NCBI GenBank assembly: GCA_902196205.1
Contig: CABIKM010000055.1
Span: 20,656 to 84,655 of the forward strand
From: Candidatus Methylomirabilis lanthanidiphila
Lineage (GTDB): Bacteria > Methylomirabilota > Methylomirabilia > Methylomirabilales > Methylomirabilaceae
DNA: 64,000 nt
Reading direction: 5' to 3'
Shown here: positions 52,203-60,174 of the stretch, piece after piece
Position numbering within the stretch: the first letter of the stretch is position 1
How the letters are laid out: every line of letters starts with the position of its first letter
The notes under the pieces: generated by a model
The model's input: the letters and a program-made list of their open reading frames with translations, nothing else
The model's database searches: none
Told to the model about the DNA's origin: nothing
Position numbers and translations under genes: made by a program

Positions 52203-53062
52203 GGGCGTGTGTCCTTTCTGACGCGATGCAGCAGCCATGCCGCAATCCTGGAAGCCGCCTCCTCACGAAACAACGCAAACGACGGCCAGGCATTGATATC
52301 GATAAGGAAGATCTCTCCGTTAGGTGTGATGATGGCATCCCCCCCGTAGACCTCAAGTCCGATGGCGGCAGCCGCTTGTTGCGTGATGGTCTGCAACGCC
52401 TCCTCGGAAAAGGGATACCGTGCCAGCTCCTGATCCCGGTGATAGAACCACCTGAACCAGGTATCCTCCTGATGGCCCGCAGTTGGCTTTCCGATCCCGT
52501 AGAACTTAATCAGATCTCCCGGAACGTGCTGTTGCAGGACCACATGAGAGATGCCCCTGTCGTGAAGCGCCGCCAGAGCCTCCCGGAGTGTTTCCGAAGA
52601 CGGTACCAGTTCGACATCTCCGGATTGGGTATTGTGGACATCGGCTCGCTTGATCCAGATCGGGAAGGAGCCAGCCCCCAGTTGTGGCGGAGGATGGCCG
52701 GGACCGGATGAGCTACTCGAGATCACCTGACTCCTTGGGATTGGAACTCCCGAGGCGGTAAGGAGCGGGATCATGCGGTCCCGGTAGGTATTCAGCACAG
52801 CCCCCAGAGGATTGACATGCGGAATGCCTTTCGTCTCCAACGGTTCAAGCAAGCCGAGGGCCTGGATCCGCTCGCACATCAAAAATACAAGCGAAGGAGA
52901 AGGATGATCGGCTTCTCCGAGTTCCTCAGGCGTCTTGAGATATACCTGATAACCGGCCGCCTCGATATGTTTGGCCACAAGCCGCAGGATTTCAGTATCA
53001 TCGAATTCCCGACCAGGCGAGTGCTGCCGTTCACGATAAATCCCCAAAAGATATGGAATCAT
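52199..53062 (-). CDS. ATP-grasp ligase
   Basis: The 287-aa protein has an ATP-grasp fold: YRERQHSPGREFDDTEI N-domain, IKRADVHNTQSGDVELVPS nucleotide-binding region, QQHVPGDLIKFYGIG, and the magnesium-binding end GGDAIITPNGEIFLIDINAW. ATP-grasp enzymes form amide or peptide bonds through acyl phosphates. It lies between the nucleotidyltransferase and aminotransferase genes in the inositol cluster, overlapping the latter by 4 bp. It does not match RimK or D-Ala ligase closely enough to name. Confidence 0.85.
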   Translation of the reverse strand: MIPYLLGIYRERQHSPGREFDDTEILRLVAKHIEAAGYQVYLKTPEELGEADHPSPSLVFLMCERIQALGLLEPLETKGIPHVNPLGAVLNTYRDRMIPLLTASGVPIPRSQVISSSSSGPGHPPPQLGAGSFPIWIKRADVHNTQSGDVELVPSSETLREALAALHDRGISHVVLQQHVPGDLIKFYGIGKPTAGHQEDTWFRWFYHRDQELARYPFSEEALQTITQQAAAAIGLEVYGGDAIITPNGEIFLIDINAWPSFALFREEAASRIAAWLLHRVRKDTRP

Positions 53063-53084
53063 GAGGCGCTGTCTCCGTTCTTAA

Positions 53085-53232
53085 AGCAGTATTCAGCTTT
53101 CAGCTATCAGCCTTCAGCCAATACAACAAATACTAAAGAAAAGAGGAACAATCCAGAACTGCCTGGACGAGGTACTGGGTATGACCCCGGTTCTTCCCTA
53201 TCTAGCTGACCGCTGACTGCTGACTGCCTTCT
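53085..53232. repeat. CAGCTTTCAGCTATCAGCCTTCAGCC dispersed repeat pair
   Basis: TTCAGCTTTCAGCTATCAGCC at 53093-53115 and GCTGACCGCTGACTGCTGACTGCC at 53207-53230 form an inverted pair around about 90 bp. The second arm overlaps the 3' end of the nucleotidyltransferase frame, so its last residues are repeat-derived. Confidence 0.7.
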
Positions 53233-54061
53233 TTTCCTGCTCTCTTAGTAGGGTTTCAGCCAACTGAAGATCCTCGGCGCGATCGACGTCGATGACCTGG
53301 TCGATGACCACCCCGTAGACCGGCTCTCCGCTGGCTACCAGCCATGTCAAAAAGTCTCGAAGCCGCCCAAGCGTATCCGGATGAGGGGCTTTGGCAAAGA
53401 CGGAGCCGGAGATCAGGTAGAGTCCGGCCGTCACGACGTTGCCCGAAGCGCCGCCTATGGCCGTGACGCGCCCGGAAGGATCAAGGGTCACCCACAGAGG
53501 CTTCTCGTCGGCCACAAACGGCGTCACGGCCAGGACAACGGAAGCCTGACGGCAGCGCCGGGCCTGATCGACGAACCGTCGGAACGCCGGTTCCGGACAG
53601 ATCCAATCGACGGTCGACATGAGGATGAGGCCTGGACCGGATCGCCTGCCGATCTCCCAGAAGCTCTCATACGATGAGCGCGTCGTTTTCACAACGCAGT
53701 GAATGTCGAGATCCGGAAATCGCTCCCGGATATATGCGGCACACTCCCGGTTATCCTCGTTGAAGATGATTCGTAGCTGCGTGATTCCGGCCTTTATAAA
53801 ATTGCCCACTACCCGCTCTGTCAGCGGAACACCCGCCACAGGCACCATCGGCTTCGGCATCCGCAGGCCGTCCCGTTTCAACCGGGACCCTTCTCCTGCT
53901 GCGATAATGCCCCCTGTCAGGACCTGTCCAGAAAGTCCCTCATCCTCGTCCTGAAATCCCCCCTCTCCCCCCTTTTCAAAAGGGGGGTTGGGGGGATTTT
54001 GCTGAGAGTCACAGCTCTCATGCCCACCGGCGAGCCGCGAGTCCATGCCGTACTGTTTCAC
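53198..54061 (-). CDS. Nucleotidyltransferase (sugar/inositol-phosphate type)
   Basis: The frame has 287 codons from a GTG at 54061 that overlaps the HAD stop as GTGA. The catalytic start GGIIAAGEGSRLK lies at residues 50-62, followed by MPKPMVPVAGVPLTERVV, typical of NTP-transferases, and metal-binding LILMSTVDWI. The first 45 residues (QNPPNPPFEKGGEGGF) come from a C-run/G-run dispersed repeat, so the native start may be downstream. Since the fused nucleotidyltransferase domain in the CDP-alcohol gene lacks its loop, this enzyme may supply the CDP-inositol or other CDP-alcohol for the cluster. Confidence 0.82.
   Translation of the reverse strand: MKQYGMDSRLAGGHESCDSQQNPPNPPFEKGGEGGFQDEDEGLSGQVLTGGIIAAGEGSRLKRDGLRMPKPMVPVAGVPLTERVVGNFIKAGITQLRIIFNEDNRECAAYIRERFPDLDIHCVVKTTRSSYESFWEIGRRSGPGLILMSTVDWICPEPAFRRFVDQARRCRQASVVLAVTPFVADEKPLWVTLDPSGRVTAIGGASGNVVTAGLYLISGSVFAKAPHPDTLGRLRDFLTWLVASGEPVYGVVIDQVIDVDRAEDLQLAETLLREQEKKAVSSQRSAR
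53953..54000. repeat. C-run/G-run palindromic dispersed repeat, copy 3 (within a reading frame)
   Basis: AAATCCCCCCTCTCCCCCC, CTTTTCAAAAG, GGGGGGTTGGGGGGATTTT. It is read through as codons 20-36 of the nucleotidyltransferase frame. Confidence 0.75.
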
Positions 54062-54750
54062 AGCAGTATCTCCCGAAGATCCGATAAGGACTTAATCACG
54101 GGATCATCCGGACAGCAGGGCGCGAGGAGAGGGCCGGGGTGGTCCGAGACCAGCCAGATATGGGGCATCCCAAGATCCTTCGCCCCCTTCATATCTCGAG
54201 GCAGCGAGTCCCCGACGAATATCGCCTCTTGTGGGTCGAGTCGTAACTGCGCCAGCGCAGCCTGAAAGATCTGCGGGTCCGGCTTGATAAAGCCAACGCA
54301 GGCCGAGTCAATCAATACACTCATCAATGGGGCCAGCCCTGTTTCCAGGCACACTTGATCGAGATTGCCGTAGAAGTTCGAGACGATGCCCAGTCGGAAT
54401 CGCGCCGACAGTTCACGCAACACTCCAATATTGGAACGAATCTTATCCAGCGAGTCCTGTAAAAACCGATCGCGCAGACGCAATGCCAACTTCGGATCGG
54501 CCATATTCAGCGCCTCCAGCACGCCGGTGACCAGAAGCAGGAGGCTCTCGCGTAGTGAGCAGCCTGACAACCTCCGCGCCACCAACGCGTCATCGGCAGC
54601 ATAAAAAGCCCGATCGTATCGATCCCGGTCGACTTCCACATGTTCCGCGAGGTAGAGCGGATAGAATCGGTCTTTCCAGGCGATTCCGTCAGCGTCCAGC
54701 GTGCCACCGTAGTCGAACAGAACCGCCTTCGTCGAATCGTTCACCGCCAT
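54058..54750 (-). CDS. HAD-superfamily hydrolase
   Basis: The 230-aa protein has motif I FDYGGTLDADG (Asp nucleophile) near residues 13-20, a helical cap, LGIVSNFYGNLDQV (motif II), and GFIKPDPQIFQAA plus FVGDSLPRDMKGAKDLG (motifs III and IV). It is a phosphatase or related hydrolase of subfamily IA. It is the first full gene of the inositol-cluster operon and overlaps the nucleotidyltransferase by 4 bp. A phosphatase for an inositol-phosphate or amino-sugar-phosphate intermediate would fit. Its start overlaps a 34-aa membrane micro-ORF. Confidence 0.87.
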   Translation of the reverse strand: MAVNDSTKAVLFDYGGTLDADGIAWKDRFYPLYLAEHVEVDRDRYDRAFYAADDALVARRLSGCSLRESLLLLVTGVLEALNMADPKLALRLRDRFLQDSLDKIRSNIGVLRELSARFRLGIVSNFYGNLDQVCLETGLAPLMSVLIDSACVGFIKPDPQIFQAALAQLRLDPQEAIFVGDSLPRDMKGAKDLGMPHIWLVSDHPGPLLAPCCPDDPVIKSLSDLREILL

Positions 54751-54854
54751 CAGCCTGCCGCCTGTCTGGATACGCCGCCAATCCCGAGCAACCCCGCGAG
54801 AATGAGCAGGGGCCGCAACACAAAGCCGAACCGTTTGACGCCGTGCATCATCAT
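54750..54854 (-). CDS. 34-aa hydrophobic micro-protein coupled to the HAD gene
   Basis: The frame MMMHGVKRFGFVLRPLLILA continues GLLGIGGVSRQAAG, with one hydrophobic helix. Its TGA overlaps the next ATG (TGATG), so it would be translationally coupled to the HAD phosphatase. The ribosome site is weak. It could be a small membrane protein or a leader peptide for the cluster. Confidence 0.4.
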   Translation of the reverse strand: MMMHGVKRFGFVLRPLLILAGLLGIGGVSRQAAG

Positions 54855-54893
54855 GGATAACCTGGCTGCAGGATGGTCATACGCGTATACGGC

Positions 54894-56447
54894 TCACAAC
54901 TGCTCCATAAAGGACGCGATTTCATCGAGCTTGACGTTTTGTACGGCGATCTCGGGCGTATAGATAACCTCATCGGCCGCCCAGACCAGGGTTCCCTTGA
55001 CCTCCTTACCGATCCCGACGATGTTGGAGAGGATCGAGAGGATGTTGTCGTTGATTCGCACCGTATTCGGTTTCAACGGCGCGACGATTCGCCCGTCCCT
55101 GATGATGTATGAGTCGCCGACAACCGTACAGGTAAAGTCTCCCGCCCGCAGTCCATTGATCGGATAGGTATACCAGATCCGGCCGACGAGCAGGCCGTCT
55201 TTAACGGTGCCGATCAACTCCTCCAGGCTCTGGTCTCCGCCCTGTACGATAGCATTTGTGGAAGCAATGCCGGGTTGAACACCGAACTGCCGGCCGCCGC
55301 CTGCCCAGAACCGGAACCCGTTCCGCGGGACGATGGCGCCGCCGTGCTCATTCGGGTCTACCCCCAGCTTCTCTACGCGCCTGGGATCTTTCAGGATCCG
55401 CTGTTGTTCATAATAGCTTGCGAGCAGCCCGACCAGTTTGCCTCGCTGGATCAGCCGTGTTTTCCCCGTCGGCAGTCCTTCACAGGTGATCCCCTTGCTG
55501 CCCATCAGCCCACGCTGCGCGCCGTGATCGTACAGGGTCAACCGCCTCGATGCCACGCGCTTGCCGAGCCGTCCCATGAACGGAGAGCTGTCGCTGTAGA
55601 AGTTGCCGAGACTGAGCGACGGCAGGATCAGATTGTTCAGAAAGTCGGCGACCGGCTGACGCCCAAAGATGACCGTATACTTCCCACCCTTGATCCGCTC
55701 TCCGCCGATCGCCGCGAGGGCGTTCTGTGCGGCCTCTACACCGGCGTCGTCAGTGAACTGATCCAGGCGGGTCCCGGCCGAGCAGCCGCTCCCCTTGGAG
55801 GCCTTGGCCTCGACCATCGCGGTGATGAAGGCCATGATCAGTGTCGATTCATCGGTCTGGACCTCCGGCATGGCAGTCGAGGCGATAGCAATACGCTCCT
55901 GTTGGATAGTGACGTCGCCGCCTACGATGAGGCCAAGCTCTTTGATTCGATCCTGGGCGCCCGCCAGCTCCATCAACCTGGGGGAGTTGAGAAACGTCTT
56001 CAGGCTCCCCCGCAACACCCTCCAGCCGACCTCGACCAACTCCTCGTCCCGAATCTTCATAAGCTTCGAATCATGGTAGCGGCGAAGCTTGCGACGCTCA
56101 CCCGTCGGTCTCGGCAGCGACGAGAACTCAGGATCGGCGACGGCGCCGCGTCGGGCCTTTTCGAGGGCTCTTTTGACACCATCGAGGCTCAGGTCGCTCG
56201 GTTCGCTCCCGAACCCGACCGTAATACCGGCCTCTGTCTTGAAGACCGCCGTAATGCCGATGCCGTACGATTCGCTCGACTTCGGCTCTTCTACGCCATT
56301 GCAGGGGATGTGCGAGGTATAGTTCAGCCTGGCTAAGAGGTTGCCGTTGCTCGCTGCGAACACCTCGGCCTCGGTCACCTGCTCGGCCGACTTCAGATAC
56401 GCCAGGGCCTGTTCAACAGCCTTCGCGAGTTCAGCGGTTGAGATCAT
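54894..56447 (-). CDS. tldE: TldE/PmbA-type metalloprotease subunit
   Basis: The 517-aa protein belongs to the TldD/PmbA family but lacks the HExxxH zinc motif. It carries the TldE-type C-terminal signatures GGRQFGVQPGIASTNAIVQG and GIGKEVKGTLVWAADEVIY. TldD-TldE heterodimers are processing proteases for small peptides (microcin B17, CcdA turnover). A GGAGGC site precedes the ATG. tldD is encoded just upstream on the same strand (58137-56567), separated by a repeat. Confidence 0.88.
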   Translation of the reverse strand: MISTAELAKAVEQALAYLKSAEQVTEAEVFAASNGNLLARLNYTSHIPCNGVEEPKSSESYGIGITAVFKTEAGITVGFGSEPSDLSLDGVKRALEKARRGAVADPEFSSLPRPTGERRKLRRYHDSKLMKIRDEELVEVGWRVLRGSLKTFLNSPRLMELAGAQDRIKELGLIVGGDVTIQQERIAIASTAMPEVQTDESTLIMAFITAMVEAKASKGSGCSAGTRLDQFTDDAGVEAAQNALAAIGGERIKGGKYTVIFGRQPVADFLNNLILPSLSLGNFYSDSSPFMGRLGKRVASRRLTLYDHGAQRGLMGSKGITCEGLPTGKTRLIQRGKLVGLLASYYEQQRILKDPRRVEKLGVDPNEHGGAIVPRNGFRFWAGGGRQFGVQPGIASTNAIVQGGDQSLEELIGTVKDGLLVGRIWYTYPINGLRAGDFTCTVVGDSYIIRDGRIVAPLKPNTVRINDNILSILSNIVGIGKEVKGTLVWAADEVIYTPEIAVQNVKLDEIASFMEQL

Positions 56448-56464
56448 CGTAAGCCTCCAAGAAA

Positions 56465-56575
56465 AGCAGGGGTCGTAGGGGGTAGGGTTTAGGGTCAGAA
56501 CGTACCTGCCATGCTTTTCCTCCGCCCCATACCCTATACCCCAAACCCTGCTTTAAACCCTATACCCTATCCTGC
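56465..56575. repeat. GGGTAGGGTTTAGGGT / CCCATACCCTATACCCC dispersed repeat
   Basis: GGGGGTAGGGTTTAGGGT, then CCCCATACCCTATACCCCA, AACCC and CCCTATACCCTA. Same family as 49655-49738 and 50804-50880. It lies between tldD and tldE and reaches the tldD stop codon. Confidence 0.75.
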
Positions 56576-58137
56576 CCCAGTAAGACGGGCGCGGCTGCGC
56601 ATGGTGGGGCCCCCGTTACCAAGCCGCTTGGTTTGCATCGGCTGGCCCTTGCCGCAATTGGGGATCGGATAGAGACGAAGTCGTGTCCCACGGCATCCAC
56701 CTTCATGAGGTAGTCTTTGGTGTCGGCCATGATCCCGCCGTTGCAGAACAGCTCTCCGATCTGGCCGTTCTTAATTTCGTAGACCTTCATCGCGGAGATC
56801 CGAAAGTTCTCGCGCGATTCAGCGATCGACGGGGTCCGGTGCCCCACAAGGTAGTAGCCGTGGGGAATTTCCCGGATAATCTCCTGAGGGTCCCGTTCGC
56901 CGCGACCGAACACCGTATTTGACATCCTGATCAAGGGCACCAGCGAGGCATCGGTCGCCTTATACGACCCATTCGGCGGGACACCCAAGATAGCAGCGGT
57001 CTGGCGGCTGTTCATAAAACCCGTAAAGATGCCGCGGTCGATGTGCGTCACGCGCGTAGCCGGCGTCCCTTCGTGGTCGTACTTGTAGTAGCCGTACCCG
57101 GGCAGCGAGGGATCGGAGAAGGCTGACACAAGGGGGGACGCGATCGGTTTGCCCAGTTGATGCTCCTGCATGTTCCGGAACAGCCAGCTTCGACCCGCGT
57201 AAGAGGTTTCCAACTTCAAGGCACGATCCAGTTCCATCGGGTGGCCGACGATCTCATGAACCGTCAGGGTATTGAAGTGAGGATCGGTGACGACCACCGC
57301 CTCGCGGTCGGTGGGCTTGAGCGGCCTGGCATTGCACAGGCTCACCGCATCTTTCGCAAGGCCGGTACAGAACGCCCGGAACTCCGGGAACATGATGAAC
57401 TCCTCCTGCACGCCTCCGGTTAAGACCTCCCAGCCGCGCTGGTGGCCCATATAATCGTATAGTTCCTGCGTACCAGATTTGCCATGAGCCACGATGAAGC
57501 AGGTCCCCTGAGTCATGGCAAAGGTCTGGTCGATATTGGCACCCTCAGAGCTGCAGAACAGTTCCCGAGTCAACAGCGTGAAGGCCGAGATGAACGTGTA
57601 CTTTACGTGAGGGTCCAGTGCAAGCGTACTCTTGGAGATTTCCGTCGTCAGCGCGACGAGTTCCTCTAAGGGGACGGTACGCGGATCGATCTCGAACTGA
57701 GCGGGAACAATATCCTGATGGATACCGATGGGGGCAAGGGTCGTACTGCCAAGAGCGTCGGCTATGGGGCCGAACTCAGCCCGAGCCGACGCCTTTCGCT
57801 CGGCGTTGGCCAAGGCCCGGTGGTGGGCGTGGCGGAGCCCGTCCCTGACAACCTGCGCCATCCGATCCAGATCGGCTACGCCGAGCGATTGTCCGAAGTA
57901 GCCCGGCGCGATCATCCCGTCGCCGGACAGGGCGCGGATACCGACCGCAAAGGCATAGTCCCTGGTGCTGTGTTTACTTCCGCCGTTCTCTGCCGCGGCC
58001 GCCTGGCCCTCATCGACCTGCACGCGAATATCCGCGTAGCGACAGCCGCGAAGACTCTTCCGGTAGCGGGTGGCGAGATCGAGGATCATCGGTCTGATCT
58101 GATCGATGATCTGGATGGTCATCGGCTGTGCCGGCAT
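56567..58137 (-). CDS. tldD: TldD zinc metalloprotease subunit (frameshifted near the C-terminus)
   Basis: The catalytic partner of TldE: the zinc motif HEIVGH is in TVHEIVGHPMELDRALKLE. The frame as written runs to 56560 with an unrelated tail after VGHDFV. With one base added near 56676-56682 the frame becomes RLYPIPNCGKGQPMQTKRLG, then NGGPTMRSRARLTGAG and a TAG at 56567-56569. That is the classic TldD C-terminus, so the break is either real or a read error. TldD/TldE cleave unstructured peptides. Both subunits are encoded in tandem. Confidence 0.88.
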
Positions 58138-58484
58138 CGCCGCGTCTCCCTTTTAATAGATTATACGCCGCTCGCCCTGAAAATCTCCCGCGTCATTGCG
58201 AGGCGAAGCCAAAGCAATCTTACAGTCCATCAGAACTACAACGGTGAGATGGTCACGCTCCTATTGGTCGCTCGTAATCACAGAACCGGAGGGGCATTCA
58301 TGTCCGTCTGCCGTATATATCCACAGAAGACAGGTGGGCACGTCAGCGGCACATGCGGTATTGATTGAAATCCTGCCAAGCTAAGAGTAGCAAATTATAC
58401 GCTATTTGGACTTGTGCAGGAAAGCTTTTTTGCAGCTCGGGGTTGCGTAGCGGTTCTGGAAGTAAGGCGGGACGTAGCGACCTG
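58138..58484. other. Intergenic region with a dispersed repeat
   Basis: About 350 bp holding a degenerate CGTCATTGCGAG element (58191-58283) and nothing else I can support. Confidence 0.55.
58191..58283. repeat. CGTCATTGCGAG dispersed repeat, degenerate copy 3
   Basis: Starts CGTCATTGCGAGGCGAAGCC and ends TTGGTCGCTCGTAATCAC, with worn inverted ends compared with 8956-9053. Confidence 0.7.
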
Positions 58485-58718
58485 TTACAGCGCTCGCACG
58501 CAGAGCACTTCGTCTTCGCGGAGCGGTTCGAGGGTAGAGGCGGGAACGGCCGTGGCAGCAATGGTGTTGCCGACGGCGTTGAAGACCTCGATGGAGTAGC
58601 CGTCCATGCCATCTGGAGCAAAGTGATGATCCACCAGTTTCACAATGTCGCCGCGGCGGAGCCGATGCTGCGGCAGGTCGCAAGTCAATGCCATATCAGA
58701 GTGGATCCCGAACCTCAT
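58485..58718 (-). CDS. DUF4926 small protein
   Basis: The protein is 77 aa from the ATG at 58718 (MRFGIHSDMALTCDLPQHRL), with GGGAGGG upstream. It shows the SH3-like DUF4926 pattern RRGDIVKLVDHH, YSIEVFNAVGNTIAATAVPA and LREDEVL. DUF4926 proteins are small and often lie near toxin-antitoxin genes. The function is unknown. It lies 66 bp after the PemK-type toxin on the same strand. Confidence 0.75.
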   Translation of the reverse strand: MRFGIHSDMALTCDLPQHRLRRGDIVKLVDHHFAPDGMDGYSIEVFNAVGNTIAATAVPASTLEPLREDEVLCVRAL

Positions 58719-58784
58719 CGGCCACCCTCCCACCACAGCGCGAAAGGGACGCCAAGTCATCCATGGTTAACCCGTTCTGCGCCG

Positions 58785-59129
58785 TTATTCGGACAGCAAG
58801 GCGACAACAGTAGCCATCAGTTGCTGCCAGGCTTGTACCACCGCCCGGCTGTCTTCAGAATGCAGCCGCCCGATTATGTGATGAATGAGACGATGGTCTA
58901 TCGTAGCGAGCTTGGTTAGGCGAACGGTCGAAGCCTGTGGCAAACCGACCTCGGCCCAACGGTTGAGAGCGACATCCGACTGATCGCGCGGTGGATGTGT
59001 GGTCACACGGGCAATCACGAGATCAACATCGCGGCTGACAAGCACCAGCCCAGGCCGGTGCTTATGGGTCTGCAAGTCGGAGAAGGGATATTCTACCGAG
59101 ACGATATCGCCGACCCTAAACGTGGTCAT
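58785..59129 (-). CDS. PemK/MazF-family endoribonuclease toxin
   Basis: The protein is 114 aa from the ATG at 59129 (MTTFRVGDIVSVEYPFSDLQ), followed by KHRPGLVLVSRD, VIARVTTHPP, and STVRLTKLATIDHRLI. These are the CcdB/MazF-fold strands with the family GDI, RP-LV and KL-ID motifs. The start overlaps the antitoxin gene's end (59116) by 14 bp. MazF-type toxins cut mRNA. The more upstream in-frame start at 59213 would place the first 28 codons inside the antitoxin gene and is unlikely. Confidence 0.82.
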   Translation of the reverse strand: MTTFRVGDIVSVEYPFSDLQTHKHRPGLVLVSRDVDLVIARVTTHPPRDQSDVALNRWAEVGLPQASTVRLTKLATIDHRLIHHIIGRLHSEDSRAVVQAWQQLMATVVALLSE

Positions 59130-59301
59130 AGACGTGATCGTCCGGGGAGTCGTCCTGAAAAAAACTCTCGATAGCCATCCGCTGCCAGTCGACGTCTTCA
59201 ACGTCCCGGCCAATCAACTGCGGCATGTCCTTGTACAGTCGAAGTCGATCGGGCAACGGCAAGGCTTCAATTGCCTCTTCAATTTCTTGTAGCGTTTTCA
59301 T
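59116..59301 (-). CDS. Antitoxin partner of the PemK/MazF-type toxin
   Basis: The 61-aa protein MKTLQEIEEAIEALPLPDRL, RLYKDMPQLIG, ending DDHVYDHV, is acidic in its C-terminal tail, as antitoxins that wrap a toxin usually are. An AGGAGG site is 6 nt upstream. It overlaps the toxin start by 14 bp. I do not recognise a named antitoxin family; the call rests on size, order and overlap. Confidence 0.7.
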   Translation of the reverse strand: MKTLQEIEEAIEALPLPDRLRLYKDMPQLIGRDVEDVDWQRMAIESFFQDDSPDDHVYDHV

Positions 59302-59343
59302 CGGTCCTCCTACTCAACTTTATACCGCACAAACGAGGCACAC

Positions 59344-59580
59344 TCAAGCCCGGAGCGTTGCGGTAGCCTGTTTCACCGCTGATACTGCCGCTGTGATGTC
59401 CTCTCCTCGCGTGCCCGCGCCTAGTGAAAACCGTATCATCTGCCGCGAGGCTCCCAACTCGGGTTTCATGGCCTTGATGACATGCGACGGCTCATCAGAG
59501 TCGGCCAAGCACGCAGAGCCGGATGACGCGCAGATGCCTTCCTGATCGAGCAATATCAGTAGCGCCTCAGATGAGATATC
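59344..59580 (-). pseudogene. Cysteine desulfurase (NifS/IscS-type) C-terminal remnant
   Basis: Immediately after the ThpR stop codon and in the same frame, the sequence reads DISSEALLILLDQEGICASS, then GSACLADSDEPSHVIKAM and IRFSLGAGTRGEDITAA. This is the last about 78 residues of a class V cysteine desulfurase, including the active-site Cys loop SSGSAC. The PLP-binding part is absent. It is a truncated remnant placed directly behind thpR. Confidence 0.75.
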
Positions 59581-60174
59581 TCAGGCGAGCGGAAAGCTTT
59601 GCAGGATGGAGTAGCGAGCACCTCCGGTATTCAGATTGCTCTTCATCAGCTCGATCCGGTCGAGTACCATCTCGCCAAGCGTTTCAGCGGGGGCCTCGGC
59701 GATCGCTCGGGCCAACTGCTCCCGGTGTGCGGGACCCCGGACTCGGCCCAACGTGAGATGCGCGGTGAACGGTCGCGCCTCCCGCGCAAATCCCAGCAAC
59801 TCGAGTCCCGCCTCGATTCTCGCCTGAAGCGCGGCCAGCGCCTCCGTGCCGTGGGAGAGTCCGATCCAGACCACCCTGGCTTCGCGGGGACGCGGAAAGG
59901 CGCCAAGACCCTGAAAGACCAGACGAATCGGATCACACCCGGTTGCGGCTGCGGCAACAGCCTCCCCGATGGCGCCAATACGATCTGCCTCGACCTGCGC
60001 CAGGAATTTAAGCGTCAGGTGGAGGTTCTCCGGCCGCACCCATCCGACGTCGGCGCGAGTAGTCTTGAGCCGGTCCTGTACCCTGGCCAGGGCTGCTTGA
60101 AGGTCCGGATTCAGGTTGGCGGCGACAAAGGTGCGAACGGTTGAGATCCGCTGAGGGTCAGTTCTGACCGGCAT
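59581..60174 (-). CDS. thpR: RNA 2',3'-cyclic phosphodiesterase ThpR
   Basis: The 197-aa protein has the two HxTL motifs of the 2H phosphoesterases, NLHLTLKFLA near residue 52 and FTAHLTLGRVRG near 137, spaced as in ThpR. It opens 2',3'-cyclic phosphates on RNA ends. It begins within the last 17 bp of cinA, a common cinA-thpR arrangement (often followed by recA, which is not seen here). Confidence 0.92.
   Translation of the reverse strand: MPVRTDPQRISTVRTFVAANLNPDLQAALARVQDRLKTTRADVGWVRPENLHLTLKFLAQVEADRIGAIGEAVAAAATGCDPIRLVFQGLGAFPRPREARVVWIGLSHGTEALAALQARIEAGLELLGFAREARPFTAHLTLGRVRGPAHREQLARAIAEAPAETLGEMVLDRIELMKSNLNTGGARYSILQSFPLA

Noticed and set aside
55275..56336. Plus-strand frame of 353 codons opposite tldE
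   Set aside because: Shadow frame; tldE has full family similarity across the region.
49655..56575. TTTAGGG/TTAGGG runs taken as telomeric or eukaryotic contamination
   Set aside because: They are short, degenerate, mixed with C-rich complements and lie between ordinary bacterial operon genes.
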